Shown: positions 17,884 through 27,562, counted from the stretch's first letter. The stretch is 32,443 bases of DNA from an uncultured Flavobacteriales bacterium (GCA_937884175.1 CALGDB010000008.1:1-32443), one strand, 5' to 3'. The notes: generated by a model not told the origin, from the sequence alone. Program-made: numbers and translations.

Positions 17884-19770
17884 ATGTGTGGAATCGCAGG
17901 CGTATACGGCATCAATGATCGGTCTCGATTCCCAGAGGCCTGCGGCGCTGTAGGGCGCATGGTAGAGGCCATTGCGCACCGAGGACCTGATGCGTCAGGG
18001 GTATGGATGGAGGAAGACGAGGTGGTGTTGGGCCACCGACGCCTGAGCATCATCGATATGCGTACAGTCTCCAACCAACCGTTTATTGATAGCGCAACGG
18101 GCGATGTGATTGTCTTCAATGGTGAAGTCTACAATTATCGAGAATTGCGCACGCAGCTTAGTGGCGATTATGCGTTTCAAACTGACAGCGATACCGAGGT
18201 CGTTCTCGCGGCCATGCAGGTTTGGGGCCGGGCAGCACTGACCGAATTCAACGGGATGTTTGCCTTTGCATATTGGAATCAAGCTTGTCGAGAATTGACG
18301 TTGGCCCGAGACCGCATGGGCATTAAGCCGCTGTATTACGCCCACGCCGACAACATGGTGGTGTTTTCGAGTGAAGTGCGCAGCTTGCTGGCATCGGATT
18401 GGATTGAGCGTAAACACGACCCGGTGGGCTTGGCCGATTACCTTCGTTACCAGACGGTACACGCGCCTCGAACCATCGTGAAGGGGGTGAGCTTGTTATC
18501 GGCTGGCCATTGGATGCGGTTGCAGGGCGAGGAGACAGAAACCGGTCGTTGGTGGGATCCCGCTGCGTCGGCGACGCCTTCGGGGCGCTCACGGAAGGAG
18601 GAGTTGGCGCGGATCTATGAGGCCCTTTCTCGTTCTGTGGAATTGCGGTTGCGTTCGGATGTGCCGTTGGGTGCTTTTTTATCCGGTGGGATTGATTCGA
18701 GCGCCATCGTCGGCTTGATGAAACAAGCTACTGAGCAGCGCATCTCGACGTTCAGCGTGACGTTCAACGAAGGAGAATTTGACGAGAGTCCCTATTCGCG
18801 CCTAATTGCTGAACGATTTGACACCGATCACCACGAAATCCGCTTGACTCCGGATGCGTTCCTCGAAGAAGTGCCTGCAGCGTTGCAAGCCATGGATCAC
18901 CCGAGTGGTGACGGACCAAACACCTATGTGGTGAGCAAAGCGACCAAGGCCTACGGAATCACCGTTGCCTTGAGTGGGTTGGGGGGCGATGAATTATTTG
19001 CCGGCTACCCGGTGTTTCAGCGGACGAAATCGTTGTGGGACCAGCGGTGGCTGGGCTCCTGGCCCAAAGGCCTCCGCAAGCTTGCTGGTGGTGCGTATGC
19101 CGCATACAAAAAGGACATCACGGCGTACAAAAAAGCCGAGGCGCTCGCCGGGTATTACTTTGATCTGCTGCACACTTACCCGCTGTCGCGTCAAGTTTTC
19201 CTTGACCGGGATATACGCCGATTGGCACCGGGTCTGGCGGAACATCCGAATGCTGTGTACAACCACCTGCTGGAAGAGTTGGGCCCCAAGAGCCGTGGCG
19301 AGAAGCTCCCCATGCTGGGCCAGGTGAGCATCGCGGAAATGGGCACGTACATGCAGCACACCTTGCTGCGCGATACGGACCAAATGTCTATGGCCCACGC
19401 GCTGGAGGTGCGTGTACCATTCCTCGACCACAAAGTGGTCGCTGCCGCTTTGTCGGTATCAGATGAGGACAAGTGGCCGCACTCGCCCAAGCAATTACTC
19501 ACGGATGCGTTGCCAGATTTGCTCCCGCGCGAAGTGATCGACCGCCCGAAGATGGGCTTCGCCTTGCCTTGGGAAGTTTGGATGCGAACCGCGCTGAAGC
19601 CCATGTGTGAAGAAGGGTTGGTGGTGCTGTCAGAATTGGGGGCTTTTGCCGAACGAGAGGTGCAATCCATTTGGAATGCCTTCATACAAGGAAGCCCACG
19701 CTGGTCGTTTTCGCGAGTGTGGTCATTGGTGGTGCTTGGGCATTGGATGAAACAAAATCGAATTGCATGA
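17884..19770 (+). CDS. asnB: Asparagine synthase (glutamine-hydrolyzing)
   Basis: 'MCGIAGVYGINDRS', 'GPDASGVWMEEDEVVLGHRRLSIID', 'VPLGAFLSGGIDSSAIVGLM', 'VALSGLGGDELFAGYP'. Confidence 0.96.
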   Translation: MCGIAGVYGINDRSRFPEACGAVGRMVEAIAHRGPDASGVWMEEDEVVLGHRRLSIIDMRTVSNQPFIDSATGDVIVFNGEVYNYRELRTQLSGDYAFQTDSDTEVVLAAMQVWGRAALTEFNGMFAFAYWNQACRELTLARDRMGIKPLYYAHADNMVVFSSEVRSLLASDWIERKHDPVGLADYLRYQTVHAPRTIVKGVSLLSAGHWMRLQGEETETGRWWDPAASATPSGRSRKEELARIYEALSRSVELRLRSDVPLGAFLSGGIDSSAIVGLMKQATEQRISTFSVTFNEGEFDESPYSRLIAERFDTDHHEIRLTPDAFLEEVPAALQAMDHPSGDGPNTYVVSKATKAYGITVALSGLGGDELFAGYPVFQRTKSLWDQRWLGSWPKGLRKLAGGAYAAYKKDITAYKKAEALAGYYFDLLHTYPLSRQVFLDRDIRRLAPGLAEHPNAVYNHLLEELGPKSRGEKLPMLGQVSIAEMGTYMQHTLLRDTDQMSMAHALEVRVPFLDHKVVAAALSVSDEDKWPHSPKQLLTDALPDLLPREVIDRPKMGFALPWEVWMRTALKPMCEEGLVVLSELGAFAEREVQSIWNAFIQGSPRWSFSRVWSLVVLGHWMKQNRIA

Positions 19771-19771
19771 C

Positions 19772-20902
19772 GTGAAAAAGCGCGTGTTGATAGCGGTCGA
19801 TTGGTTCCCACCGGCATTCAAGGCTGGCGGTCCGATTCGAAGCGCCTACAACTTGGCGGCCTTTCTTTCTCAAACGCATGAGGTTTGGGTGGTAACGGGC
19901 AACCGCGATTTGGACGAAGAGCAACCCCTTGACGTTCGAACCGATCAATGGAGTACGGTTGAAACGGGCACCGCCAAGATCCAGGTTCGCTACACATCAG
20001 GCATCGATAAGGGCCAGTGGCGGGATATTTTGGATGAGGTAAAGCCGGAGGTCATTCACTTGAACAGCTTGTTTTCGAGAGGCTTCACCTTGTTGCCATT
20101 GCACGTTCTTCGGCAACGACCCAACGTGCGCGTTATTATGGCGCCGCGGGGTATGCTCGGTGAAGCAGCACTTTCCATCAAACCCCTGAAAAAGCGGCTG
20201 TTTCTGGCTTTGGCCCGGGGCATGGGATGGATGGATCGCGTTCAATGGCACGCCTCCTCTGAGCAAGAAGGCACGGAGGTCCGACGGGCTTTTCCCCGCG
20301 CACAAATCGCAGTCGCGCAAAATCTCCCCTCACCACAGCCCTCCGAAATCCCCTCACGCCCAGACGACAGCTGGAACATCGCCGTCATCGGCCGCATTCA
20401 CCGGGTGAAAAACCTGTATTTCGGCTTACAAGCGGTCCTCGGAGCGAAGGCGTCTCGCCCCGTCACGGTTAATTTTATCGGTCCGGTGGAGGATGCGGCT
20501 TACCAAACCGAGTTGGAACACTTGGCGGCCAAAAATTTTGCGGTCGAAGTGGTGTTTCACGGGGGCATGCCGCCGTCGGAATTGGGGCCTCATTTTCAAG
20601 CCGCGCACTACCTGCTCTCCCCGACGACCCAAGAAAACTTTGGCCACTCGATTGTAGAAGCGTGGGCCCATGGGTGTCCGGTGCTCATCAGCGACCGAAC
20701 CCCGTGGCGCGGCCTTGAGGCACACAACGTCGGGTGGGATTGGCCGCTCGATGAATCGGAATGGCACGCCGGATTGAACGAGGCGTTGACCTTGAACCAT
20801 GCAGTGTGGAAGACCAAGTCTCTTGCGGCTCGGGCATATTTTTCGGAGCGCGTTCAAAGCGCCGAAGCAGAACAGGCTAACTTGGCCTTATTCGAGCTAT
20901 GA
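19772..20902 (+). CDS. Glycosyltransferase family 4 (GT-B)
   Basis: 'VLIAVDWFPPAFKAGGPIRSAYNLAAFL', 'VIHLNSLFSRGF', 'IAVIGRIHRVKNLYFGL', 'LLSPTTQENFGHSIVEAWAHGCPVLISDRTPW'. Start GTG 19772 (MKKRVLIAV) or TTG 19763. Confidence 0.88.
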   Translation: MKKRVLIAVDWFPPAFKAGGPIRSAYNLAAFLSQTHEVWVVTGNRDLDEEQPLDVRTDQWSTVETGTAKIQVRYTSGIDKGQWRDILDEVKPEVIHLNSLFSRGFTLLPLHVLRQRPNVRVIMAPRGMLGEAALSIKPLKKRLFLALARGMGWMDRVQWHASSEQEGTEVRRAFPRAQIAVAQNLPSPQPSEIPSRPDDSWNIAVIGRIHRVKNLYFGLQAVLGAKASRPVTVNFIGPVEDAAYQTELEHLAAKNFAVEVVFHGGMPPSELGPHFQAAHYLLSPTTQENFGHSIVEAWAHGCPVLISDRTPWRGLEAHNVGWDWPLDESEWHAGLNEALTLNHAVWKTKSLAARAYFSERVQSAEAEQANLALFEL

Positions 20903-21852
20903 ATCGCATTAAGGAACTTTTTGGAATCCAATACCCGATCATCCAGGCGGGAATGATTTGGTGCAGCGGCTGGGAACTCGCGAGCGCGGTCTCCAACGCT
21001 GGCGGTCTCGGCATCATTGGCGCAGGCTCCATGTACCCCGAAGTACTGCGCGATCAAATCCTGAAATGCAAAGCGGCGACCGACCGGCCCTTTGCGGTGA
21101 ACGTCCCGTTGTTGTATCCGTCGATTGAAGAGCACATGGCCACGATCGTGGAATTGGGCGTACCGATTGTGTTCACCAGTGCGGGCAACCCCAAAACCTG
21201 GACCGAACACTTGAAATCACAAGGCATCCGAGTGGTGCACGTTGTCAGCAGCGTGAAGTTTGCTCTGAAAGCGCAAGCGGCAGGCGTCGACGCGATAGTG
21301 GCCGAAGGGTTTGAGGCTGGGGGCCACAATGGAAGGGAGGAGACGACAACACTTTGCTTGGTGCCTTCTGTGGTGGATACGCTCGATGTACCGGTGATTG
21401 CGGCCGGAGGCATCGGGCATGCGCGGGCCATCGTTGCGGCTTTTGCCTTGGGTGCAGAAGGCGTTCAAATTGGCAGCCGTTTTGTGACCACGGTGGAATC
21501 TTCCGCGCACCAGGCATTCAAGGATGAGGTGGTTGCGGCAGGCGAAGGGGCGACTCGGTTGAGTCTAAAGGCGTTGACGCCGGTACGGTTGCTGGATAAT
21601 GCATTTGCTCGGCAAGTGGTGGAAGCAGAAAACGGCGGTCAATCTCCAGAGGAATTGAAAACTTTGTTGGGCCGGGGCCGAGCCAAAAAGGGCATGTTTG
21701 AGGGCGACCTTGACAACGGCGAGCTCGAAATCGGCCAAGTGAGTAGCCTCATTCAAGCGGTCAAACCAGCAGCCGCAGTCATGACAGAACTGGTTGAAGG
21801 GTATTCGGCTCTGACTCGAGGTATGGAAGATCCCCGGTTCCGTTGGGCGTGA
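20899..21852 (+). CDS. Nitronate monooxygenase / FabK-like enoyl-ACP reductase family FMN enzyme
   Basis: 'GIQYPIIQAGMIWCSGWELASAVSNAGGLGIIGAG', 'GVDAIVAEGFEAGGHNG', 'VPVIAAGGIGHARAIVAAFALGAEGVQIGSRFVTT'. ATGA overlap with the upstream GT. Confidence 0.9.
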   Translation: MNRIKELFGIQYPIIQAGMIWCSGWELASAVSNAGGLGIIGAGSMYPEVLRDQILKCKAATDRPFAVNVPLLYPSIEEHMATIVELGVPIVFTSAGNPKTWTEHLKSQGIRVVHVVSSVKFALKAQAAGVDAIVAEGFEAGGHNGREETTTLCLVPSVVDTLDVPVIAAGGIGHARAIVAAFALGAEGVQIGSRFVTTVESSAHQAFKDEVVAAGEGATRLSLKALTPVRLLDNAFARQVVEAENGGQSPEELKTLLGRGRAKKGMFEGDLDNGELEIGQVSSLIQAVKPAAAVMTELVEGYSALTRGMEDPRFRWA

Positions 21853-22226
21853 TCGTGTTTTTTGACGGGGCCTGCGGGTTGTGCGATCGGGCCGTTCGAT
21901 GGCTGTGGAACCATACCGATGCAGATGTGCGGTTTGCGCCGCTCCAGGGAGAGACGGCCAAGGAACGCGTTCATGAAGAACTCCGCACCCCGCCGCTGAA
22001 CACCTTGGTGGTTTGGGAAGAAGGCGCCTTGAGCGTGGAATCGGACGGCCTCGCAGCGATTGCCCGACGCATGCCCGGGTTGCCCGGATGCATGGCTCGC
22101 GCATTGACGCTGCCCTTTGCACGGCCGCTGTTGAATGTGGGTTACCGGTTCATCGCCCGTAACCGCATCCGCTGGTTTGGCACGACGTGCCGCTTGGTTC
22201 TAGACCCTGAACGCTTACTTCCCTGA
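21849..22226 (+). CDS. DUF393 / DCC family thiol-disulfide oxidoreductase-like protein
   Basis: 'VIVFFDGACGLCDRAVRWLW' DxxCxxC signature, 'FAPLQGETAK', 'GYRFIARNRIRWFG'. GTG 21849 or TTG 21843 start. Confidence 0.87.
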   Translation: MIVFFDGACGLCDRAVRWLWNHTDADVRFAPLQGETAKERVHEELRTPPLNTLVVWEEGALSVESDGLAAIARRMPGLPGCMARALTLPFARPLLNVGYRFIARNRIRWFGTTCRLVLDPERLLP

Positions 22227-24023
22227 AACTTCTGCGAAATGGGCTTGGATGGCCTTGGCGACCTTCAGGTTGACGACCTCCAAAAGTGCTGTTTCATCGG
22301 CGTTACGGATGCTGTCGACGGTCTTGAAATGGGCCAGTAAGGCGTGCCGGGTTTTGGGCCCGACGCCTGCGATGTCGTCCAACTCCGAACGGAGCGCGGC
22401 CTTGCTGCGTCGCTTGCGGTGATGCTCCAATGAAAACCGGTGGGCTTCGTTGCGCAAGTACTGGATGAGCTTCAACGTCGAAGAACGCTTATCCAAGTAC
22501 AGCGGGTGTCGGTCGCCGGGGTAGTAGATTTCTTCGAGGCGCTTAGCGATGCCGATGATGGCGATTTTACCCCGCAGGCCCAATCCTTCGAGGGCTTCGA
22601 GCGCGTGTGAGAGTTGTCCTTTTCCGCCGTCGATGACGATGAGTTGAGGGAGGGGTTCGCCTTCTGTGAGTAATCGGTGGTAGCGCCGGTGCACCACTTC
22701 CGTCATGGAGGCGAAGTCATCGGGACCGTCCACGGTGCGGATGTTGAATTTGCGGTAGTCGGATTTGGCAGGCTTGCCGTTTTTGAAAACGACGCAGGCG
22801 GATGCGGGGTTGGTGCCATGGATGTTTGAGTTGTCGAAGCACTCGATGTGCACGGGCAATTCGGTGAGGCGCAGGTCTTCTTTGGCGGTTTCCAACAGGC
22901 GTTGGGTTGCGGCCTCGGGGTGGGTTTGCTCCATTTGCTTTTGCCGGTCGCGCATGAAGAAACGTGCATTGCGCTCTGACATTTCCACCAAGCGCAACTT
23001 GTCCCCGCGCTGAGGCACATGCAATTGGACGCCTTCCAATGGCAAATCAATTTCGAACGGTGTGTAGATGGTGTTGGCGTCGCTGCCAAACTTGTCACGC
23101 ATCTGTACGATGGCGGCTTCAAGAATTTCCTTGGTGTCCTCACCGAGTTTGCGCCGCACCTCTGAGGTGTGGCCCTTGGTGATGGTGCCGTTCTGGATCT
23201 TGAGGAAGTTGACGTAGGCGCACCGCGCGTCTTGCACGATGGAGTACGCCTCGACTTCCGTGATGCCGGTGTGGACGATGGTGTTTTTTGCCTGGTACTT
23301 TTTGACAGCGGCCAGCTTGCGCTTGTACTGTTCGGCTTCCTCAAATTGAAAGGCTTCTGCGGCTTCTGCCATCTGGCCTTGCAAGGTGCGTACGACTTCG
23401 CCCAAGTGTCCGCGCAAAACGTGACGAATGGCCGCGATGCTGGCGGCATAGGCTTCCTCGGTTTGCTTGCCCACGCACGGCCCCTTGCAGTTTCCAATGT
23501 GGTATTCTAAGCATACCCGGAATTTCCCATCGGCGATGTTCTCCTCGGTCAGGGCAAGGGCGCAGGTGCGAATGGGGTAGAGTTTTCGGCAAAGATCCAA
23601 AACGGTGTGCATGATCTTGACGCTGGGAAACGGCCCGAAGTATTCGCTTCCGTCGCGGATGAGCTGACGGGTGGCGAAAATGCGTGGGAAGCGCTCTTTC
23701 TTGATGACAATGAATGGGTAGGTTTTGTCGTCTTTTAGCTGGATGTTGTAAAACGGCTTGTGCTCTTTGATGAGGCTGTTTTCCAGCAGCAAGGCATCGG
23801 CTTCGGATGGCGCTATGAGCCACTGGATGTCATGGATTTTGGAAACGAGAAGCCGGGTCTTGCCGTTGTCGTGGTGCTTGGTGAAGTAGCTCGAGACGCG
23901 CTTCTTCAGGTTTTTGGCCTTGCCCACGTACAGGAGGCGGCGGTCCACATCGAAGTATTGGTAGACGCCGGGCTGCTGGGGAAGGCGCGCCAAAGTCTGT
24001 TCGATGTGTTCGGATTTTGCCAT
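22215..24023 (-). CDS. uvrC: Excinuclease ABC subunit C
   Basis: GIY-YIG 'LPQQPGVYQYFDVDRRLLYVGKAKNLKKRVSSYF', 'IECFDNSNIHGTNPASACVVFKNGKPAKSDYRKFNI', 'VIDGGKGQLSHA', C-term HhH 'DDIAGVGPKTRHALLAHF'. Confidence 0.98.
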   Translation of the reverse strand: MAKSEHIEQTLARLPQQPGVYQYFDVDRRLLYVGKAKNLKKRVSSYFTKHHDNGKTRLLVSKIHDIQWLIAPSEADALLLENSLIKEHKPFYNIQLKDDKTYPFIVIKKERFPRIFATRQLIRDGSEYFGPFPSVKIMHTVLDLCRKLYPIRTCALALTEENIADGKFRVCLEYHIGNCKGPCVGKQTEEAYAASIAAIRHVLRGHLGEVVRTLQGQMAEAAEAFQFEEAEQYKRKLAAVKKYQAKNTIVHTGITEVEAYSIVQDARCAYVNFLKIQNGTITKGHTSEVRRKLGEDTKEILEAAIVQMRDKFGSDANTIYTPFEIDLPLEGVQLHVPQRGDKLRLVEMSERNARFFMRDRQKQMEQTHPEAATQRLLETAKEDLRLTELPVHIECFDNSNIHGTNPASACVVFKNGKPAKSDYRKFNIRTVDGPDDFASMTEVVHRRYHRLLTEGEPLPQLIVIDGGKGQLSHALEALEGLGLRGKIAIIGIAKRLEEIYYPGDRHPLYLDKRSSTLKLIQYLRNEAHRFSLEHHRKRRSKAALRSELDDIAGVGPKTRHALLAHFKTVDSIRNADETALLEVVNLKVAKAIQAHFAEVSGK

Positions 24024-24055
24024 GGTCAGCGCGAAGTTCGGGCGGATTCTCCAAC

Positions 24056-24063
24056 TACCTTCG
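24056..24063 (+). promoter_or_regulatory. Putative -7 element TACCTTCG, 4 nt upstream of the epimerase ATG
   Basis: TACCTTCG-AAGC-ATG; possible TTCG upstream box at 24037 (19 nt start to start). Confidence 0.45.
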
Positions 24064-24067
24064 AAGC

Positions 24068-25090
24068 ATGGTATTTGTTACGGGTGCAACGGGTTTGGTC
24101 GGCCGGTATTTGGTGGATGAATTGCTCCGAAACGAGGAGCAAGTGCGCGCCCTTTGTCGTCCGCAATCCGACCGTGAAGCCGTTCACGCTTTCCTTGCTA
24201 AAGCAGGCACCGATGATGCCCGACTTGAATGGGTGGAAGGCAGCTTGCACGACGGGCTGTTCCTCGAAGAGGCCATGGCGGGTTGCCAGCGGGTGTTCCA
24301 TTGCGCGGCCATGGTATCGTTCCATTCGAAAGACGCTGAAACCATGATGGCCGTCAACCGCGGTGCAACGGGCTTGGTGGTCAATGCCATGCTCCATGCC
24401 GGCGTGGAAGAGTTGGTGCATGTGAGCAGTGTGGCGGCGTTGGGCCGCAAGCCCGGCGAACCCGTTCACGAAGATGTGCCGTTCGAGGACGGTCGGGATG
24501 TGAGTCAGTATGCCCGCTCCAAATTTGCCGCAGAGCTTGAGGCGTGGCGTGGCCAAGAAGAGGGCTTGCGCGTATTGGCGGTGAATCCGGTCATCGTGTT
24601 GGGCGAGGGGAACTTCTCCCGCAGTTCTTCCATGCTTTTTACCCTAGTGCACCGCGGGCTCCGTTGGTACCCCACAGGTACGAACGGGTTTGTAGCGGCA
24701 CGGGATGTGGCTCGGGCCTGCACGGTGTTATCTGATCAAGGGTGTTGGGGCGAGCGGTTTGTGCTCTGCGCCGAAAATGCTTCGTACCGACAGCTCATGG
24801 TGTGGATGGCTGAGGCCCTTGGCGTGCCGGGGCCGAGCCGCCCGTTGAAGGCCTGGATGATGGGCACGGCCTGGCGGTTGAGTGCGATCTGGGAGGCGTT
24901 GACGGGCCGGCGAGCCCCCATATCAAAGGAGTCGGTCGAGAACACCAACAAGGACCACCATTACGCCACCGACAAGCTTGAGCGTATCCTCAAGGCGAAA
25001 GGGGTGGACTGGACGTACGAGCCCATCCAAACGACCATTCAAACTACTGCTCCCGCCGTCTTGACTGCATCGGGTCCAGTGAAGCGTTAG
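24068..25090 (+). CDS. NAD-dependent epimerase/dehydratase (extended SDR)
   Basis: Start reassigned to MVFVTGATGLVGRYLVDELLRNEEQVRALCR (GxxGxxG); 'VFHCAAMVSF'; 'YARSKFAAE' YxxxK. Confidence 0.92.
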   Translation: MVFVTGATGLVGRYLVDELLRNEEQVRALCRPQSDREAVHAFLAKAGTDDARLEWVEGSLHDGLFLEEAMAGCQRVFHCAAMVSFHSKDAETMMAVNRGATGLVVNAMLHAGVEELVHVSSVAALGRKPGEPVHEDVPFEDGRDVSQYARSKFAAELEAWRGQEEGLRVLAVNPVIVLGEGNFSRSSSMLFTLVHRGLRWYPTGTNGFVAARDVARACTVLSDQGCWGERFVLCAENASYRQLMVWMAEALGVPGPSRPLKAWMMGTAWRLSAIWEALTGRRAPISKESVENTNKDHHYATDKLERILKAKGVDWTYEPIQTTIQTTAPAVLTASGPVKR

Positions 25091-25466
25091 GGATTACCGA
25101 GTCGTTTTCCGCTTCGGTGAGTTGGCGCTCCAATTCTGTCAGGTTTTCGGCGACCTCTTCCAGTAAAGCATCCATTTCAATGGGCCGCTGGTACCACCAC
25201 GTGTAAGTGGTTTTGAAGCGCTCTTCGTCGATGCCCCAGCGGTCGTACAGTTCAGCGTAATGAGAGAGGGCGCGTTCCTGCCCATCGTCGTTGCGGAACA
25301 AGCGTTGTTTCAACGCCCCTTCAATCAAGTGGACTTCGGTCAAGACCTGAACAAACGTGTCGCGGACGATGACGCCTTCCGGAGCGGGCGGCCCGTCGAA
25401 GGTGACGCCGGTTCCGCACTCCGCAAGAAGGAGGATCGCCATACCTGTTATGCCGAACCATTTCAT
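25044..25466 (-). CDS. DUF4296 family lipoprotein-like protein
   Basis: MKWFGITGMAILLLAECGTG lipobox-like; 'VLTEVHLIEGALKQRLF', 'HYAELYDRWGIDEERFKTTYTWWYQRPIEMDALLEEV'. ATGA overlap with pyrC. Confidence 0.85.
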   Translation of the reverse strand: MKWFGITGMAILLLAECGTGVTFDGPPAPEGVIVRDTFVQVLTEVHLIEGALKQRLFRNDDGQERALSHYAELYDRWGIDEERFKTTYTWWYQRPIEMDALLEEVAENLTELERQLTEAENDSVIPNASLDPMQSRRREQ

Positions 25467-26827
25467 CGGTTGAAGGCGAGGCGTTCGCCGGCGTGGTTGC
25501 CGTGTTCGGTGAGGATGCACTCGCCATTGTACACTTGGATGCCGTTGACCCAGGTGCCGCGGATGCGGGATTTGAAGGTGTTGCCTTCAAATGGCGACCA
25601 GCCACATTTGTACAGGATGTTGGACTTGGTCACTTTCCAAGGATCGTTAGGGTCAACGAGTACCAAGTCGGCTTTTTGCCCGGTGCGGATGTAGCCGCGG
25701 TCGCTGATGTCAAACAAGTCAGCTACCCTGTGCGCCATCAAATTGACGACTTCCTCCACAGGCAAAACTCCTTGGTGAACCATCTCAAGCATCGCCGGCA
25801 AGGCGTGCTGAACGAGTGGACCGCCGGAAGGCGATTGGAAGTACGAGCCGGATTTTTCTTCTGCGGTGTGAGGGGCGTGGTCTGTGGCGACGACGTCGAT
25901 GCGCCCATTCAGGATGCCGGCGCGGATGGCTTCGCGATCCTCCGCTGTTTTGACGGCAGGGTTCCACTTGATGTGGGTGCCTTTCAAGGCGTAATCGGCA
26001 TCGGTGAACCAAAGGTGGTGGATGCAGGCTTCAGCGGTGATGCGCTTCTCAGTGGATGGGATGTCGTTGCGAAACAGCCCGACTTCTTTGGCCGTTGAGA
26101 TGTGCAAAATGTGCAGGCGCGTGTTGGACTTTTCGGCCAAGTCCACCGCCATGGAGGACGAGCGGTAACATGCTTCGGCGCTTCGGATGAGCGGGTGCTG
26201 GTCGATGGGAACGAACTCACCGTAGCGCTCGCGCGCGACCGCGGAGTTGAGTCGAATGGTGGCCTCGTCTTCGCAGTGGGTGGCGACGAGGGTGGGACTT
26301 TCCTTAAATACAGCTTCCAGCACAGCGCGGTTGTCGACCAGCATGTTTCCGGTGGACGACCCCATGAAGACCTTGACGCCGCAGACCCGACGTGGATCGG
26401 TTTTGAGTACTTCCTCGAGATTGTCGTTGGAAGCCCCCATGAAGAAGGAGTAGTTCACTGCGCTGACCTCAGCGGCACGTTCGTACTTGTCTTCGAGGAG
26501 TTGCTGTGTCAATGCCTGAGGGACCGTGTTTGGCATCTCCATGAATGAGGTGATGCCGCCGGCCGCAGCCGCAGCGGATTCAGTAGCGATTTCCCCTTTG
26601 TGGGTCAACCCGGGCTCCCGGAAGTGGACTTGATCGTCGATGGCGCCTGGCATCAGCCAAAGCCCTTGGGCATCAATTTGGATGGCCTCGGATGCTTCGG
26701 GGTGCTGGTCGCAGGCCGCGCCCACGGCACCGATAGTACCGTCGCGTGCAATGAGCACGTCGCCGACTTCGACTTTTCCTTCATTGACAATGGATGCGCG
26801 AATGAAACGGGTCGGCGTGGCGGTCAT
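25463..26827 (-). CDS. pyrC: Dihydroorotase
   Basis: 'GLWLMPGAIDDQVHFREPGLTHKGEIATESAAAAAGGITSFMEMPNTVP', 'VATHCEDE', 'HILHISTAKEVGLF', 'DVVATDHAPHTAEEK'. Confidence 0.95.
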   Translation of the reverse strand: MTATPTRFIRASIVNEGKVEVGDVLIARDGTIGAVGAACDQHPEASEAIQIDAQGLWLMPGAIDDQVHFREPGLTHKGEIATESAAAAAGGITSFMEMPNTVPQALTQQLLEDKYERAAEVSAVNYSFFMGASNDNLEEVLKTDPRRVCGVKVFMGSSTGNMLVDNRAVLEAVFKESPTLVATHCEDEATIRLNSAVARERYGEFVPIDQHPLIRSAEACYRSSSMAVDLAEKSNTRLHILHISTAKEVGLFRNDIPSTEKRITAEACIHHLWFTDADYALKGTHIKWNPAVKTAEDREAIRAGILNGRIDVVATDHAPHTAEEKSGSYFQSPSGGPLVQHALPAMLEMVHQGVLPVEEVVNLMAHRVADLFDISDRGYIRTGQKADLVLVDPNDPWKVTKSNILYKCGWSPFEGNTFKSRIRGTWVNGIQVYNGECILTEHGNHAGERLAFNR

Positions 26828-26831
26828 GGAT

Positions 26832-27560
26832 TTAGTTTTTGTTGGCCGGGCGGATGGGGCGGAACCGCATTTGGAGCACGCCTAGGAAGGCTTCCCGGAA
26901 GATGTTCATGCTCATTTTGCTCGTACCCAATTCCCGATCGACAAAGGTAATGGGCACCTCGTCGATGCGAAAGCCCAACTTCCATGCGTTGTATTTCATT
27001 TCGATTTGAAAGGCATAACCGATGAAACGGATATGGTCCAAATCAATGGTGCGGAGCACCTCTGCTCGGTAGCACTTGAAGCCAGCCGTAGAGTCGCGGA
27101 CTCCCAGCCACAGAACCGCATTGACGTATACGGAAGCGAAGTAGCTCATGAGGATGCGGCCTACAGGCCAGTTGCTCACTTTTCCGCCGCGGGTGTAGCG
27201 CGAGCCGACGGCAACATCCGCCCCGTCGACGCAGGCTTGGCGCAAGCGCGGCAAGTCCTGGGGGTTGTGCGAGAAGTCGCAATCCATTTCGTAGATCAAT
27301 TCGTAGCCTTGTTCTAACGCCCATTTAAACCCGGCGATATAGGCGGTACCCAGCCCCAATTTACCCGAGCGTTCGAGCAAGTGAATGCGGTCCGCGTGCT
27401 CCGCTTGCTTGGCTTTGACGGCTGCGGCGGTGCCGTCGGGGGATCCGTCGTCTACAATGAGGGCGTGAAAGGGGGGTGTCAAACCGAGAACCGTATCGAG
27501 CATGCGCTCGATGTTTTCGATCTCATTGTACGTCGGGATTATGATAATGCTTTCAGCCAT
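26832..27560 (-). CDS. Polyprenol monophosphomannose synthase / Dpm1-like GT2
   Basis: 'IIIIPTYNEIENIERMLDTVL', 'ALIVDDGSPDGTAAAVK', 'YIAGFKWALEQGYELIYEMDCDFSHNPQDLPRL', 'YTRGGKVSNWPVGRILMSYFASVY'. Confidence 0.95.
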   Translation of the reverse strand: MAESIIIIPTYNEIENIERMLDTVLGLTPPFHALIVDDGSPDGTAAAVKAKQAEHADRIHLLERSGKLGLGTAYIAGFKWALEQGYELIYEMDCDFSHNPQDLPRLRQACVDGADVAVGSRYTRGGKVSNWPVGRILMSYFASVYVNAVLWLGVRDSTAGFKCYRAEVLRTIDLDHIRFIGYAFQIEMKYNAWKLGFRIDEVPITFVDRELGTSKMSMNIFREAFLGVLQMRFRPIRPANKN

Positions 27561-27562
27561 GG

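Noticed and set aside
17884-20902. asnB plus glycosyltransferase as a biosynthetic or capsule cluster
   Set aside because: Only two such genes, flanked by thiL and FMN-enzyme/DUF393 genes; no polymerase, flippase or tailoring set.
22703-23497. 264-aa ORF in an alternative frame within uvrC
   Set aside because: Lies fully inside uvrC; Ser/Pro/Thr/Lys-rich out-of-frame translation with no domain.
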